Positions 43,092 through 51,399 of a stretch of DNA of 64,000 bases are shown here, one piece after another (position 1 is the stretch's first letter; every line of letters starts with the position of its first letter). The position numbers and the translations under genes were made by a program. The stretch is from Nocardia wallacei. Lineage in GTDB: Bacteria > Actinomycetota > Actinomycetes > Mycobacteriales > Mycobacteriaceae. The stretch covers positions 6,634,001 to 6,698,000 of the forward strand of contig NZ_AP023396.1 of NCBI RefSeq assembly GCF_014466955.1. The letters are read 5' to 3'. The notes under the pieces are model-generated. The model was not told where the DNA came from, did no database searches, and was given only the letters and a program-made list of their open reading frames with translations.

Positions 43092-44543
43092 GTGTCCTTA
43101 CTTCAAACCCCTTCCGCCCCAATCGCTGTCACCCCGGCCCCGTACGACGCGCGCTGGCGGGTACTGCCGGTGGTGCTCAGCGCCATCTTCATGGCGATGT
43201 TCGACTGGTTCGTGGTCAATGTCGCGGCCTCCTCGCTGCAAACCGATCTGCATGCCGGGGAGGCGGCGCTGGAATTGATCGTCGGCGGTTACGGCTTCGC
43301 CTTCGCCTCCGGCCTGATCACCGGCGGCCGTCTCGGTGACCTGCACGGCCATCGCCGGTTGTTCACTATCGGCATGGTCGCCTTCGCGGCCGCCTCCCTG
43401 CTGTGCGGGCTGGCGCCCAACGCCTGGGCACTGGTGGTGTTCCGTGTCCTGCAGGGCGGCACGGCGGCTCTGATGGTGCCGCAGATGCTGGCGCTGATCA
43501 ACACCATGTTCCCGGTCGCCGAGCGGCCGCGGGCGATGGCCGCCTACGGCGCGACCATCGGCGTCGGCGCGGTCGCCGGGCAGGTACTCGGCGGCGTGCT
43601 GCTGGACGCGGACCTGTTCGGCTGGGGCTGGCGCACCATCTTCTACATCAATGTGCCGGTCGGGCTGGCCGCCGCCGCGCTGGCCGCGCGCTGGCTGCCG
43701 CGGCACGAACGCGCGCACCGGCCGAAGCTGGATCCCGCGGGGGCGCTGGGCATTTCGGCCGCGCTCGCGCTGGTGCTGGTGCCGATCACGCTCGGGCGAG
43801 CGCAGGGCTGGCCGCTGTGGACGTGGGTGTCGATGGCGGCGGCGGTCCCGGTGCTGGCGCTCACGCTGCGCTACGAGAACGTTCTCGCGCGGCGGGGCGG
43901 CGAGCCGGTGCTCGACCTGTCGATGGTGCGGGAGCGGGTGTTCCGGTCGGGCCTGGTGATCTCCGGCGGCTACCTCACCTTCTTCGCCGGATTCATGCTG
44001 TGCCTGACCCTGCTGTTGCAGAACGGGCTCGGCCTGGCGCCGCTGCCCGCGGGCCTGGCCTTCGCTCCGCTCGGGTTGTGCTTCGCGGGCAGTTCGTTCT
44101 TCCTGGCCCGCCGGGTCGCCGATCGGATCGGCAATCGGGTCATGGTGGCGGGCACCCTCACCAGCCTGGTGGGCCTCACGGTGACGCTGGCCGTGCTGAC
44201 CTGGTTCGGCCGCGAGCTGAGCCCGCTCGCGCTGATCCCCGGGATGATGATCGTGGGCATCGGCAACGGGCTCACCATCCCCTCGGCCATCGGTGCGGTG
44301 CTGTCGTCGGGTATTCCGCCGAACCGCGCGGGCATGGCCGCCGGTGTTCTCACCACCGCCCAGCAGTTCGGCAATGCCATCGGCGCCACGGTCCTCGGCA
44401 CCATCTTCTTCTCGGCCCTCGGATCCGCAAGCGGCACGGGCGATTACGTGACGGCCATGCAGGCCGCCGCGCTGGCGGGACTCGCGGTCCTGGCCGTCGT
44501 GTCGGCGGCCGCCTGCACCCTGCCCCGCCGTGCCACCCACTGA
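43092..44543 (+). CDS. DHA2-type MFS drug exporter (14 helices)
   Basis: 483 residues. Motif A (GGRLGDLHGHRRLF, about 78-91), motif C-like GATIGVGAVAGQVLGGVLLD, and about 14 hydrophobic segments fit the EmrB/QacA family of proton-driven exporters. GTG 43092 with GGGAG at 43081-43085 is chosen; an upstream start near 42960 would sit within the operator region. It is controlled by the divergent TetR gene. The exported compound is unknown. Confidence 0.93.
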   Translation: MSLLQTPSAPIAVTPAPYDARWRVLPVVLSAIFMAMFDWFVVNVAASSLQTDLHAGEAALELIVGGYGFAFASGLITGGRLGDLHGHRRLFTIGMVAFAAASLLCGLAPNAWALVVFRVLQGGTAALMVPQMLALINTMFPVAERPRAMAAYGATIGVGAVAGQVLGGVLLDADLFGWGWRTIFYINVPVGLAAAALAARWLPRHERAHRPKLDPAGALGISAALALVLVPITLGRAQGWPLWTWVSMAAAVPVLALTLRYENVLARRGGEPVLDLSMVRERVFRSGLVISGGYLTFFAGFMLCLTLLLQNGLGLAPLPAGLAFAPLGLCFAGSSFFLARRVADRIGNRVMVAGTLTSLVGLTVTLAVLTWFGRELSPLALIPGMMIVGIGNGLTIPSAIGAVLSSGIPPNRAGMAAGVLTTAQQFGNAIGATVLGTIFFSALGSASGTGDYVTAMQAAALAGLAVLAVVSAAACTLPRRATH

Positions 44544-44562
44544 ACGACCGTGCCGGTCGCGC

Positions 44563-44883
44563 CTACAAGTACAGGCCCGTGCCGTGTTCCGGGCGCTCGC
44601 TGGCCACCGCATGCAGATCGCGCTCGCGCAGGACGAGGTAGGGGTGGCCCTGGATCTCTACCTCGAACTGGTCCTCGGCGCTGAACAGGACTCGGTCGCC
44701 GACCGCGACGCTGCGCACGTGCGAGCCCACGCCGGACACCTCCCCCCAGGTCAGCCGCTTGGCGACCTGCGCCGTGGCCGGAATCAGAATGCCGCCGCTG
44801 CTGCGTCGCTCACCGGGTTCCTGCGCCACGCGCACCATGACCCGATCGTGCAGCATCTGGATCTCTAGCTTGGCATCGGACAC
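44563..44883 (-). CDS. Orphan GroES-like chaperonin-10 family protein
   Basis: 106 residues. LEIQMLHDRVMVRVAQEPGERRSSGGILIPATAQVAKRLTWGEVSGVGSHVRSVAVGDRVLFSAEDQFEVEIQGHPYLVLRERDL matches the Cpn10 fold, including the mobile-loop region (ERRSSGGILIP). No groEL is adjacent, and it is unlike the classical groES neighbourhood. A second GroES-type co-chaperone with a specialised client is possible. GTG 44883 has a TACACT box 6 nt upstream, suggesting a leaderless transcript diverging from the GlcD-type gene. Confidence 0.85.
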   Translation of the reverse strand: MSDAKLEIQMLHDRVMVRVAQEPGERRSSGGILIPATAQVAKRLTWGEVSGVGSHVRSVAVGDRVLFSAEDQFEVEIQGHPYLVLRERDLHAVASERPEHGTGLYL

Positions 44884-44889
44884 CGCGGC

Positions 44890-44895
44890 AGTGTA
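44890..44895 (-). promoter_or_regulatory. -10 box, leaderless groES-like gene
   Basis: TACACT on the minus strand, 6 nt before GTG 44883. Confidence 0.5.
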
Positions 44896-44911
44896 CCGGC
44901 CCCGGACGACG

Positions 44912-44917
44912 TAGTTT
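44912..44917 (+). promoter_or_regulatory. -10 box, leaderless FAD oxidase gene
   Basis: TAGTTT 7 nt before GTG 44925, 17 bp from the opposite-facing -10 box. Confidence 0.55.
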
Positions 44918-44924
44918 CGGGGGT

Positions 44925-46283
44925 GTGGATCCGAACACCCTCGCCGCGCGGCTGCCCGGTGGCGTGCTCGTCACCGACCCCGATGTCCTCGCCGGATATC
45001 GGCAGGACCGCGCGCTCGACCCGGCCGCCGCCCTGCCCGCCGCGCTGCTCCGCCCGCGCACGACCGATCAGGTCGCCACCATCCTGCGCTGGGCGGACGA
45101 ACATCGGGTGCCCGTCGTACCGCGCGGTGCGGGCACCGGCCTGTCGGGCGGGGCGACGGCACAGGCCGGGGCCCTGCTGCTGAGCACCGAGCGCATGCGC
45201 GACATCACGGTCGACCCGGTGACCCGCACCGCGGTGGTGCAGCCCGGACTGCTGAACGCGGAGGTCAAGCGGGCCGTCGCGGAACACGGCCTGTGGTACC
45301 CGCCGGACCCGTCCTCGTTCGAGATCTGCTCGATCGGCGGGAACGCCGCCACCAACGCCGGCGGGCTGTGCTGCGTGAAGTACGGCGTCACCACCGATTA
45401 CATCCTCGGCATGGAGGTGGTGCTGGCCGACGGCACCGCCGTGCGACTGGGCGGGCCGCGCCTGAAGGACTCCGCGGGCCTGTCACTGACGAAACTGTTC
45501 GTCGGCAGCGAGGGCACCCTCGGCGTGATCACCGAACTCACCCTGCGCCTACTGCCCGCCCAGCCGCCGCAGAGCACGGTGGTGGCGTCGTTCGCCACCC
45601 TGACCGCCGCCACCGACGCGATTCTCGCCGTCACGGCCCGGCTGCGCCCGTCGATGCTGGAGTTCATGGATGCGGTGGCGATCAACGCCGTCGAGGACGA
45701 ATTGCGGATGGGCCTGGATCGCTCGGCCGCGGGGCTGCTGGTGGCCCGCTCGGACGCACCCGGCCGATACGCCGCCGAGGAAGCCGCGGCCATCGTCGCC
45801 GCCTGCGAGAAGGCCGGGGCCACCGAGGTTTTCAGCACCGAGGATCCGGAAGAGGGCGAAGCCTTCACCGCCGCGCGGCGATTCGCCATCCCGGCGGTGG
45901 AACGCAAAGGACCGCTGCTGCTCGAGGACGTCGGAGTACCGCTGCCGCGGCTGGGCGAACTGATCACCGGCATCGCCGAGATCGCCGACCGCCGCGACGT
46001 ACTGGTGTCGGTGATCGCGCACGCCGGCGACGGCAACACCCACCCGCTGATCGTGCACGACCCGGACGACGCCGACCAGAGCGCCCGCGCCCATCGGGCC
46101 TTCGGGGAGATCATGGATCTGGCCATCGCGCTGGATGGCACCATCACCGGCGAGCACGGCGTGGGCAGGCTGAAGAAGGCGTGGCTGCCCGATCAGCTCG
46201 GCCCGGACGTGATGGCGCTGACCCGCCGCGTCAAGGACGCGCTGGACCCGCACGGCATCCTGAACCCGGGCGCCGTGCTGTAG
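44925..46283 (+). CDS. FAD-linked oxidase, glycolate/lactate dehydrogenase GlcD-type
   Basis: 452 residues. The PCMH/VAO FAD-binding domain has VPVVPRGAGTGLSGGATAQAGALLLSTERM (about 63-92) and GGNAATNAGGLCCVKYGVT, and the C-terminal domain has HAGDGNTHPLIVHDPDD and GTITGEHGVGRLKKAWL, whose His binds a metal in D-2-hydroxyacid dehydrogenases. It oxidises a 2-hydroxyacid such as glycolate or D-lactate. No GlcE/GlcF partners are adjacent. GTG start with a leaderless-type promoter. Confidence 0.92.
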   Translation: MDPNTLAARLPGGVLVTDPDVLAGYRQDRALDPAAALPAALLRPRTTDQVATILRWADEHRVPVVPRGAGTGLSGGATAQAGALLLSTERMRDITVDPVTRTAVVQPGLLNAEVKRAVAEHGLWYPPDPSSFEICSIGGNAATNAGGLCCVKYGVTTDYILGMEVVLADGTAVRLGGPRLKDSAGLSLTKLFVGSEGTLGVITELTLRLLPAQPPQSTVVASFATLTAATDAILAVTARLRPSMLEFMDAVAINAVEDELRMGLDRSAAGLLVARSDAPGRYAAEEAAAIVAACEKAGATEVFSTEDPEEGEAFTAARRFAIPAVERKGPLLLEDVGVPLPRLGELITGIAEIADRRDVLVSVIAHAGDGNTHPLIVHDPDDADQSARAHRAFGEIMDLAIALDGTITGEHGVGRLKKAWLPDQLGPDVMALTRRVKDALDPHGILNPGAVL

Positions 46284-46322
46284 CCCGGAACAAACAGCCG
46301 ACAGCGAGGAGTTCTACCCACC

Positions 46323-46613
46323 ATGACCACCAGGTTCGAGCACAACGTCGAGGCCACTCGCTACGAGGTCTACCTCGATGACACCCTCGCCGGTTACGCC
46401 GACTACAGCGAGCGGACCACCGGCGACCGCAAGGTCCGGGATTTCCAGCACACGCTGACATTCCCCGAATTCCGCGGGCGGGGCGTGGCGGCTCAGGTCG
46501 TGGAATTCGCCCTGCGGGATACGCGCGAGGCCGGCTTCGCCGTCATACCCACCTGCTGGTACGTCGAGCAGTTCATCGGTGAGCATCGCGAATACGCCGA
46601 TCTGGTGGCGTAG
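46323..46613 (+). CDS. Short GNAT-like N-acetyltransferase (YjdJ type)
   Basis: 96 residues. FEHNVEATRYEVYLDDTLAGYADYSERTTGDRKVRDFQHTLTFPEFRGRGVAAQVVEFALRDTREAGFAVIPTCWYVEQFI matches the single-domain GNAT family, with RGRGVAAQVV as the acetyl-CoA pyrophosphate loop and IPTCWYV as the following strand; the Cys in TCWYV is conserved in this group. The substrate is unknown. The ATG at 46323 follows GCGAGGAG, and the gene is 39 bp after the FAD oxidase. Confidence 0.9.
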   Translation: MTTRFEHNVEATRYEVYLDDTLAGYADYSERTTGDRKVRDFQHTLTFPEFRGRGVAAQVVEFALRDTREAGFAVIPTCWYVEQFIGEHREYADLVA

Positions 46614-46628
46614 TTCGGCACCGGCCGG

Positions 46629-46967
46629 CTAGTTCCGGGCGGGCGAGCCGTCCTTCGCGGGGCTCTTGCGCCGCCACACCAGAAACTGCCGGTCGGTCAC
46701 GCTGCCCATCGCCTCCACCACTTTGGCGTTGTCGAAACCCGGCAGGCGTTGCAGCCGGATCAGGAAGCCCGAGTCGGCCGCCGAATGCGGCACCACACAA
46801 CCGTTACCCTTCGCGCCGATCAACACGAAGAAGACATCGTCGGCGAACGGTCCGTCCGCCGTGGTGATGATCCGCACCTCCGTAAGGTCGTGCCACGCAA
46901 CCTCTTCGATCCGTCCGTTGTCCAGCGTGCGCCGGACGAATCTGTCGTTGATCTCGACGCCGGCCAT
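46629..46967 (-). CDS. Conserved hypothetical protein, PH-like
   Basis: 112 residues, beta-rich: VEINDRFVRRTLDNGRIEEVAWHDLTEVRIITTADGPFADDVFFVLIGAKGNGCVVPHSAADSGFLIRLQRLPGFDNAKVVEAM. The pattern (strand, W-x-D-L-x-x-V, strand, helix) resembles small PH-like domains found across bacteria, but I cannot assign a function. Soluble, no signal peptide. It is convergent to the acetyltransferase gene with a 15-bp gap. Confidence 0.7.
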   Translation of the reverse strand: MAGVEINDRFVRRTLDNGRIEEVAWHDLTEVRIITTADGPFADDVFFVLIGAKGNGCVVPHSAADSGFLIRLQRLPGFDNAKVVEAMGSVTDRQFLVWRRKSPAKDGSPARN

Positions 46968-47064
46968 GCCTCAATAGTGCTCCGTACACGGCCGGTCCGA
47001 TAGTCCTAATTCGCCCGATTGCGACTGAAATTACCGATGTAAGAACAGATCTGGCGAACCCGAG

Positions 47065-48222
47065 TCAGCGGAGGAGCGCGCGCGACATGACCATGCGCTG
47101 AATCTGGTTGGTGCCCTCGTAGATCTGCGTGATCTTGGCATCGCGCATCATTCGCTCGACCGGGAAGTCGGTGGTGTAACCGGCGCCGCCGAACAACTGC
47201 ACGGCGTTGGTGGTGACCTCCATCGCCACGTCCGAGGCGAAACACTTCGACGCCGCGGAGATGAAGCCGAGGTTCTTCTCACCGCGTTCGGCGCGGGCGG
47301 CGGAGGTGTAGACCATCAGCCGCGCGGCCTCCACCTTCATGGCCATGTCGGCGAGCATGAACTGGGTGTTCTGGAAATCGGCGATGGCCTTGCCGAACTG
47401 CTTGCGGTCCTTGGTGTAGGCGATCGCGGCGTCCAGCGCGCCCTGCGCCAAGCCCACGGCCTGCGCGCCGATGGTGGGGCGGGTGTGGTCGAGGGTCTGG
47501 AGCGCGGTCTTGAAGCCGGTGCCCTCCGCGCCGATGATCCGGTCGCCCGGGATGCGGCAGTTCTCGAAGTACAGCTCGGCGGTCGGCGAACCCTTGATGC
47601 CCAGCTTGTGCTCCAGCGGGCCGACGACGAAGCCCGGGTCGTCCTTGTGCACCATGAACGCCGAGATGCCGTTGGCGCCCTTGTCCGGATCGGTCACCGC
47701 CATCACGGTGTACCAGGTGGACTGGCCGCCGTTGGTGATCCAGCACTTGGAGCCGTTGATCACCCAGTCGTCGCCGTCGCGGCGTGCCCGGGTGCGCATG
47801 CTCGCGGCGTCGGAGCCGGCCTCCCGCTCGGACAGGCAGTAGGAGGCCATCTTGCCGTCGACGAGATCGGCGAGCACCTTGTGCTTGAGCTCCTCGGAGC
47901 CCTTCAGGATCAGGCCCATGGTGCCGAGCTTGTTGACGGCCGGGATCAGCGACGACGAGCCGCAGACCCGCGCGACCTCCTCGATCACGATGCAGGTCGC
48001 GACGGAGTCGGCGCCCTGGCCGCCGTAGGTCTCGGGAACGTGCACGGCGTTGAACCCGGCGGCGTTGAGCGCGTCCAGGGCCTCCTGCGGGAACCGGGCC
48101 TGCTCGTCGACGGCCTTCGCGTGCGGCGCGATCTCCTTCTCGGCCAGGCCGCGGATGGCCTCGCGCAGTTCGTTGTGGATGTCGTCGAGTTTGAACAGGT
48201 CGAAGTCGGGATTGCCCGCCAT
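47065..48222 (-). CDS. fadE25: Acyl-CoA dehydrogenase FadE25
   Basis: 385 residues, full length. ACAD motifs ASYCLSEREAGSDAASMRTRA and SKCWITNGGQSTW bind FAD and substrate; the catalytic Glu is in QIYEGTNQIQRM. It closely resembles mycobacterial FadE25 (Rv3274c) and has the same neighbours (purE, purK). It introduces the trans-2 double bond into acyl-CoAs, probably including branched-chain ones. The ATG at 48222 has AGGAG upstream. Two GGCACTNAGTGCC palindromes separate it from the upstream TetR gene. Confidence 0.94.
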   Translation of the reverse strand: MAGNPDFDLFKLDDIHNELREAIRGLAEKEIAPHAKAVDEQARFPQEALDALNAAGFNAVHVPETYGGQGADSVATCIVIEEVARVCGSSSLIPAVNKLGTMGLILKGSEELKHKVLADLVDGKMASYCLSEREAGSDAASMRTRARRDGDDWVINGSKCWITNGGQSTWYTVMAVTDPDKGANGISAFMVHKDDPGFVVGPLEHKLGIKGSPTAELYFENCRIPGDRIIGAEGTGFKTALQTLDHTRPTIGAQAVGLAQGALDAAIAYTKDRKQFGKAIADFQNTQFMLADMAMKVEAARLMVYTSAARAERGEKNLGFISAASKCFASDVAMEVTTNAVQLFGGAGYTTDFPVERMMRDAKITQIYEGTNQIQRMVMSRALLR

Positions 48223-48280
48223 GGGTTCACTCCTGGTCGTCGGGTCGGAATCGCCTGGTTCCGCAAATCGTCAGCAGGTC

Positions 48281-48293
48281 GGCACTCAGTGCC
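48281..48293. promoter_or_regulatory. TetR operator upstream of fadE25
   Basis: GGCACTCAGTGCC, perfect 6+1+6 palindrome, 59 bp before the fadE25 start. Confidence 0.75.
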
Positions 48294-48356
48294 ATCAAAC
48301 ATCGAGTATACGCCGCGATATCGCAGCCACATGCGCCTATGTCCGGCGCAACACCT

Positions 48357-48369
48357 GGCACTGAGTGTC
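48357..48369. promoter_or_regulatory. Second copy of the fadE25/TetR operator
   Basis: GGCACTGAGTGTC, one mismatch from the site at 48281, 76 bp apart, just downstream of the tetR stop. Confidence 0.65.
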
Positions 48370-48391
48370 ATTCGATGACTCTGTGCCGTTT

Positions 48392-49045
48392 TTACAGATT
48401 ACCGAGCCGATGCGACAGCAGGTCGGCGATCTGCCGGGGCGGCATGTCCCGGGGAAACACCGCCACCACCAGCTCCTGCGAGGGCTCCCGCCCGGCCCGC
48501 GGGATCGCGGCCAGCGCCGCGCGCAGGTCCGACGCGGCGGCCTCGCCCTCGCCCCGCACCATGCGGCGCAGCAGGTAGTTGTGCGTCGCCGTGACGGCCG
48601 CGGTGAACTGGATCAACGTCAGGTCCGGCGCCTGTGGCAGCCGCCGCCGCAAATAGTCGGTGAACAGCCGCTCGTATCGGAACACGGTGACGATCTCGCG
48701 ATCGCGCAGCGCCGGAACCTGCCGGACCACCCGGTAGCGCCGCGCGGCCAGCTCGCGCGTCTGGGTGAACCGCTCGAACACCCCGACCACCGCCTCGGCC
48801 ACCGCGTCCCACGGATCACCTTGCGCCGCACCGAGATACGACCGCGCCTGTGCCAATTGCGCCTCGTGATCGGCGAAGACGACATCCTCCTTGGAGCGGA
48901 ACTGCCGGAAGAAGGTGCGCCGCGAGATACCCGCCGCCTCGGCGATCTCATCGACTGTCGTTGCCTCGTAACCCTTTTCGGCGAACAGCCGCAGCGCGTG
49001 ATCGACGACGGCGAGCTTGAAACCGGAGTCCCCGGCGGTACTCAT
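48392..49045 (-). CDS. TetR-family regulator
   Basis: 217 residues. Helix-turn-helix FKLAVVDHALRLFAEKGYEATTVDEIAEAAGISRRTFFRQFRSKEDVVFADHE (about 9-60); the C-terminal half (AARRYRVVRQVPALRDREIVTVFRYERLFTDYL) is of the MftR/TetR_C_17-like type. It lies 13 bp after purE on the same strand, so it may be co-transcribed with purEK, and 169 bp before fadE25. The repeated GGCACT palindromes make fadE25 its likely target. Confidence 0.9.
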   Translation of the reverse strand: MSTAGDSGFKLAVVDHALRLFAEKGYEATTVDEIAEAAGISRRTFFRQFRSKEDVVFADHEAQLAQARSYLGAAQGDPWDAVAEAVVGVFERFTQTRELAARRYRVVRQVPALRDREIVTVFRYERLFTDYLRRRLPQAPDLTLIQFTAAVTATHNYLLRRMVRGEGEAAASDLRAALAAIPRAGREPSQELVVAVFPRDMPPRQIADLLSHRLGNL

Positions 49046-49058
49046 CGGCGGCCGCCGC

Positions 49059-49562
49059 TCAGCCGAGCAGCCGGGCGCGCAGCGCGTCGTCCTTCTCCAG
49101 CACCAACTGCTCCAAACCGGCCTGGAATTGCTCCATGCGCGAACGCAATTCGGCGTCGGCGGCGGCCAGGATGCGGACCGCCAGCAGCCCGGCGTTGCGC
49201 GCCCCGCCGACCGAGACCGTGGCCACCGGCACCCCCGCGGGCATCTGCACGATCGACAGCAGCGAGTCCAGGCCGTCGAGGTACTTCAGCGGCACCGGCA
49301 CGCCGATCACCGGCAGCGGCGTCGCGGCGGCCACCATGCCCGGCAGATGCGCCGCGCCCCCGGCGCCGGCGATGATCACCCGGAGCCCGCGCTCCGCCGC
49401 GCCGCGGGCGTAGTCAAGCATGCGCTGGGGCGTGCGGTGCGCCGAGACGACGCCGACCTCGAAGCGAATGCCGAACTCCGCCAACGCTTCCGCGGCCGCC
49501 TCCATCGTCGGCCAGTCGGAGTCGCTGCCCATGATCAGGCCGACCTGCACTGTGTCACTCAT
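49059..49562 (-). CDS. purE: N5-carboxyaminoimidazole ribonucleotide mutase
   Basis: 167 residues. [20 protein letters not shown] (about 8-27) and [15 protein letters not shown] (about 38-52) form the class I PurE active site with the catalytic His; [13 protein letters not shown] loop is [15 protein letters not shown]. It converts N5-CAIR to CAIR in purine synthesis. The start overlaps purK by 8 bp, typical of coupled purKE. Confidence 0.96.
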   Translation of the reverse strand: MSDTVQVGLIMGSDSDWPTMEAAAEALAEFGIRFEVGVVSAHRTPQRMLDYARGAAERGLRVIIAGAGGAAHLPGMVAAATPLPVIGVPVPLKYLDGLDSLLSIVQMPAGVPVATVSVGGARNAGLLAVRILAAADAELRSRMEQFQAGLEQLVLEKDDALRARLLG

Positions 49563-50784
49563 GGGGATCCCATCCGTCGGTCCATACCGCGTGCGACATC
49601 CACTGTGCCGCCCGCTCGGCCTTCTCGCGCACCACGGCCACGTCGTCGCCGAGAATGTTGACATGCCCGATCTTGCGGTCGGGCCGTTCGCCCTTGCCGT
49701 ACAGGTGCACCCGCGCCTCGGGCATGCGGGCGAACAGGTGGTGCAGCCGCTCGTCCATCGACATCGCCGGGGCCTCGGGGGCGCCGAGGATGTTGGCCAT
49801 CACCGTGACCGGCGCCAGCGGCGTGGTGTCACCGAGCGGGTAGTCCAGCACCGCCCGCAGGTGCTGTTCGAACTGGCCGGTCACCGCGCCGTCCATGCTC
49901 CAGTGCCCGGAGTTGTGCGGCCGCATCGCCAGCTCGTTCACCAGCAGCTCACCGGCGGGGGTCTCGAACAACTCCACCGCCATCGCGCCGGTGACGCCCA
50001 GCTCGGCGGCCAGGCCCAGCGCCAGGGCCGAGGCCGCGGCGGCCGAATCGTCGGACAGATCGGGCGCGGGCGCGATCACCACCGCGCACTGGCCCTTGCG
50101 CTGCACGGTCTCCACCACCGGCCACGCGGCGGCCTGGCCGAACGGCGAGCGCGCCACCATCGCCGACAGCTCCCGGCGCAGCTCCACCCGCTGCTCGGCC
50201 AGCAGCGTGGCGCCCCCGGCCAGCTGGTCGCGGGCGATCGACTCGGCCTCCGCGGCCGACTCCGGCATCCACACGCCCCGGCCGTCGTAGCCGCCGCGCA
50301 CCGTCTTCAGGACGCAGGGCCAGCCGTGCTCGTCGCCGAACGCCACCACGTCCGCGGGGGACTCGACCGGGACGAAGGCCGGAACCGGGATGTTCAGCTC
50401 GGCGAGGCGGCGGCGCATGGCCAGCTTGTCCTGCGCGTAGACCAGTGCTCGCGGGGGTGGCTGCACGTTGACGCCCTCGGCGACCAGCGCGTGCAGGTGC
50501 TCGGTCGGCACGTGCTCGTGGTCGAAGGTGAGGGCGTGCGAACCGACCGCGGCCTTGCGCAGCGCGGCCAGATCGGTGTGCGAGCCGAGCACCACCTCCG
50601 GAGTGACCTGGGCGGCCGGGTCGTCGGGGCGTTCGGCGAGCACGCGCAGTCGCTGGCCGAGCGCGATGGCCGCCTGATGGGTCATCCGCGCCAGCTGGCC
50701 ACCGCCGACCATGGTCACGGTCGGCATCACGGAAGAATCGAAGGGACGGGTACTGGACTCGCTCACGGCCCCCAATGTTGTCAT
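49555..50784 (-). CDS. purK: N5-carboxyaminoimidazole ribonucleotide synthetase
   Basis: 409 residues. ATP-grasp enzyme using ATP and bicarbonate to carboxylate [20 protein letters not shown] (about 23-39) is the substrate domain; [35 protein letters not shown] and [14 protein letters not shown] mark the ATP-grasp core. The ATG at 50784 has GGAGG upstream. It diverges from gtrA with a 64-bp gap. Confidence 0.96.
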   Translation of the reverse strand: MTTLGAVSESSTRPFDSSVMPTVTMVGGGQLARMTHQAAIALGQRLRVLAERPDDPAAQVTPEVVLGSHTDLAALRKAAVGSHALTFDHEHVPTEHLHALVAEGVNVQPPPRALVYAQDKLAMRRRLAELNIPVPAFVPVESPADVVAFGDEHGWPCVLKTVRGGYDGRGVWMPESAAEAESIARDQLAGGATLLAEQRVELRRELSAMVARSPFGQAAAWPVVETVQRKGQCAVVIAPAPDLSDDSAAAASALALGLAAELGVTGAMAVELFETPAGELLVNELAMRPHNSGHWSMDGAVTGQFEQHLRAVLDYPLGDTTPLAPVTVMANILGAPEAPAMSMDERLHHLFARMPEARVHLYGKGERPDRKIGHVNILGDDVAVVREKAERAAQWMSHAVWTDGWDPHE

Positions 50785-50836
50785 GGCACCACCTCCGCAA
50801 CTGCGGTCGGGTTGGTCGCCGAAAAATCGAGCGACG

Positions 50837-50842
50837 TAGACT
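50837..50842 (+). promoter_or_regulatory. -10 box, leaderless gtrA promoter
   Basis: TAGACT 6 nt before GTG 50849. Confidence 0.5.
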
Positions 50843-50848
50843 CGGCCC

Positions 50849-51394
50849 GTGTCAATCGTCGACAACGTGGTCAGCGCCCTACCCAGAACGCTCCGGGATC
50901 TCGCCTATCGCCATCACGAACTGATCAAGTTCGCGATTGTGGGAGCGACCACGTTCGTCATCGACAGCGGTATCTTCTACATCCTCAAATTGACGGTGCT
51001 GTCGCCGAAGCCGGTCACCGCCAAGATCATTTCGGGTGTCATCGCTGTCATCGCCTCCTACATTCTCAATCGGGAATGGTCGTTCAAGGGGCGGGGCGGT
51101 CGCGAGAAACACCACGAGGCGCTGCTGTTCTTCGCCGTCAGCGGCATCGGCGTGGTGCTGAGCTTCCTGCCGCTGTGGGTCTCGCGCTACTGGCTCGACC
51201 TCCAGGTTCCCCACATCAGCCTGGCCGCCGAGAACATCACCGACTTCCTCAGCGCCTACATCGTCGGCAATATCCTCCAGATGGTGTTCCGTTTCTGGTC
51301 CATGCGCCGCTGGGTCTTCCCCAACGAAATCGATACGCTCGTAGAAGAATTCGAGGAATTGTACGAGGAAGAAGAGCAACTGGGACACAGCTGA
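50849..51394 (+). CDS. GtrA-family membrane protein
   Basis: 181 residues with four hydrophobic helices (about 26-47, 56-74, 90-110, 128-148). HHELIKFAIVGATTFVIDSGIFYIL and ASYILNREWSFKG are typical of the GtrA/DPMS family, which flips or supports polyprenyl-linked sugars in cell-wall glycan synthesis. The acidic C-terminal tail (LVEEFEELYEEEEQLG) is cytoplasmic. It corresponds in position to M. tuberculosis Rv3277. The GTG start is supported by a -10 box 6 nt away. Confidence 0.9.
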   Translation: MSIVDNVVSALPRTLRDLAYRHHELIKFAIVGATTFVIDSGIFYILKLTVLSPKPVTAKIISGVIAVIASYILNREWSFKGRGGREKHHEALLFFAVSGIGVVLSFLPLWVSRYWLDLQVPHISLAAENITDFLSAYIVGNILQMVFRFWSMRRWVFPNEIDTLVEEFEELYEEEEQLGHS

Positions 51395-51399
51395 CCTTC

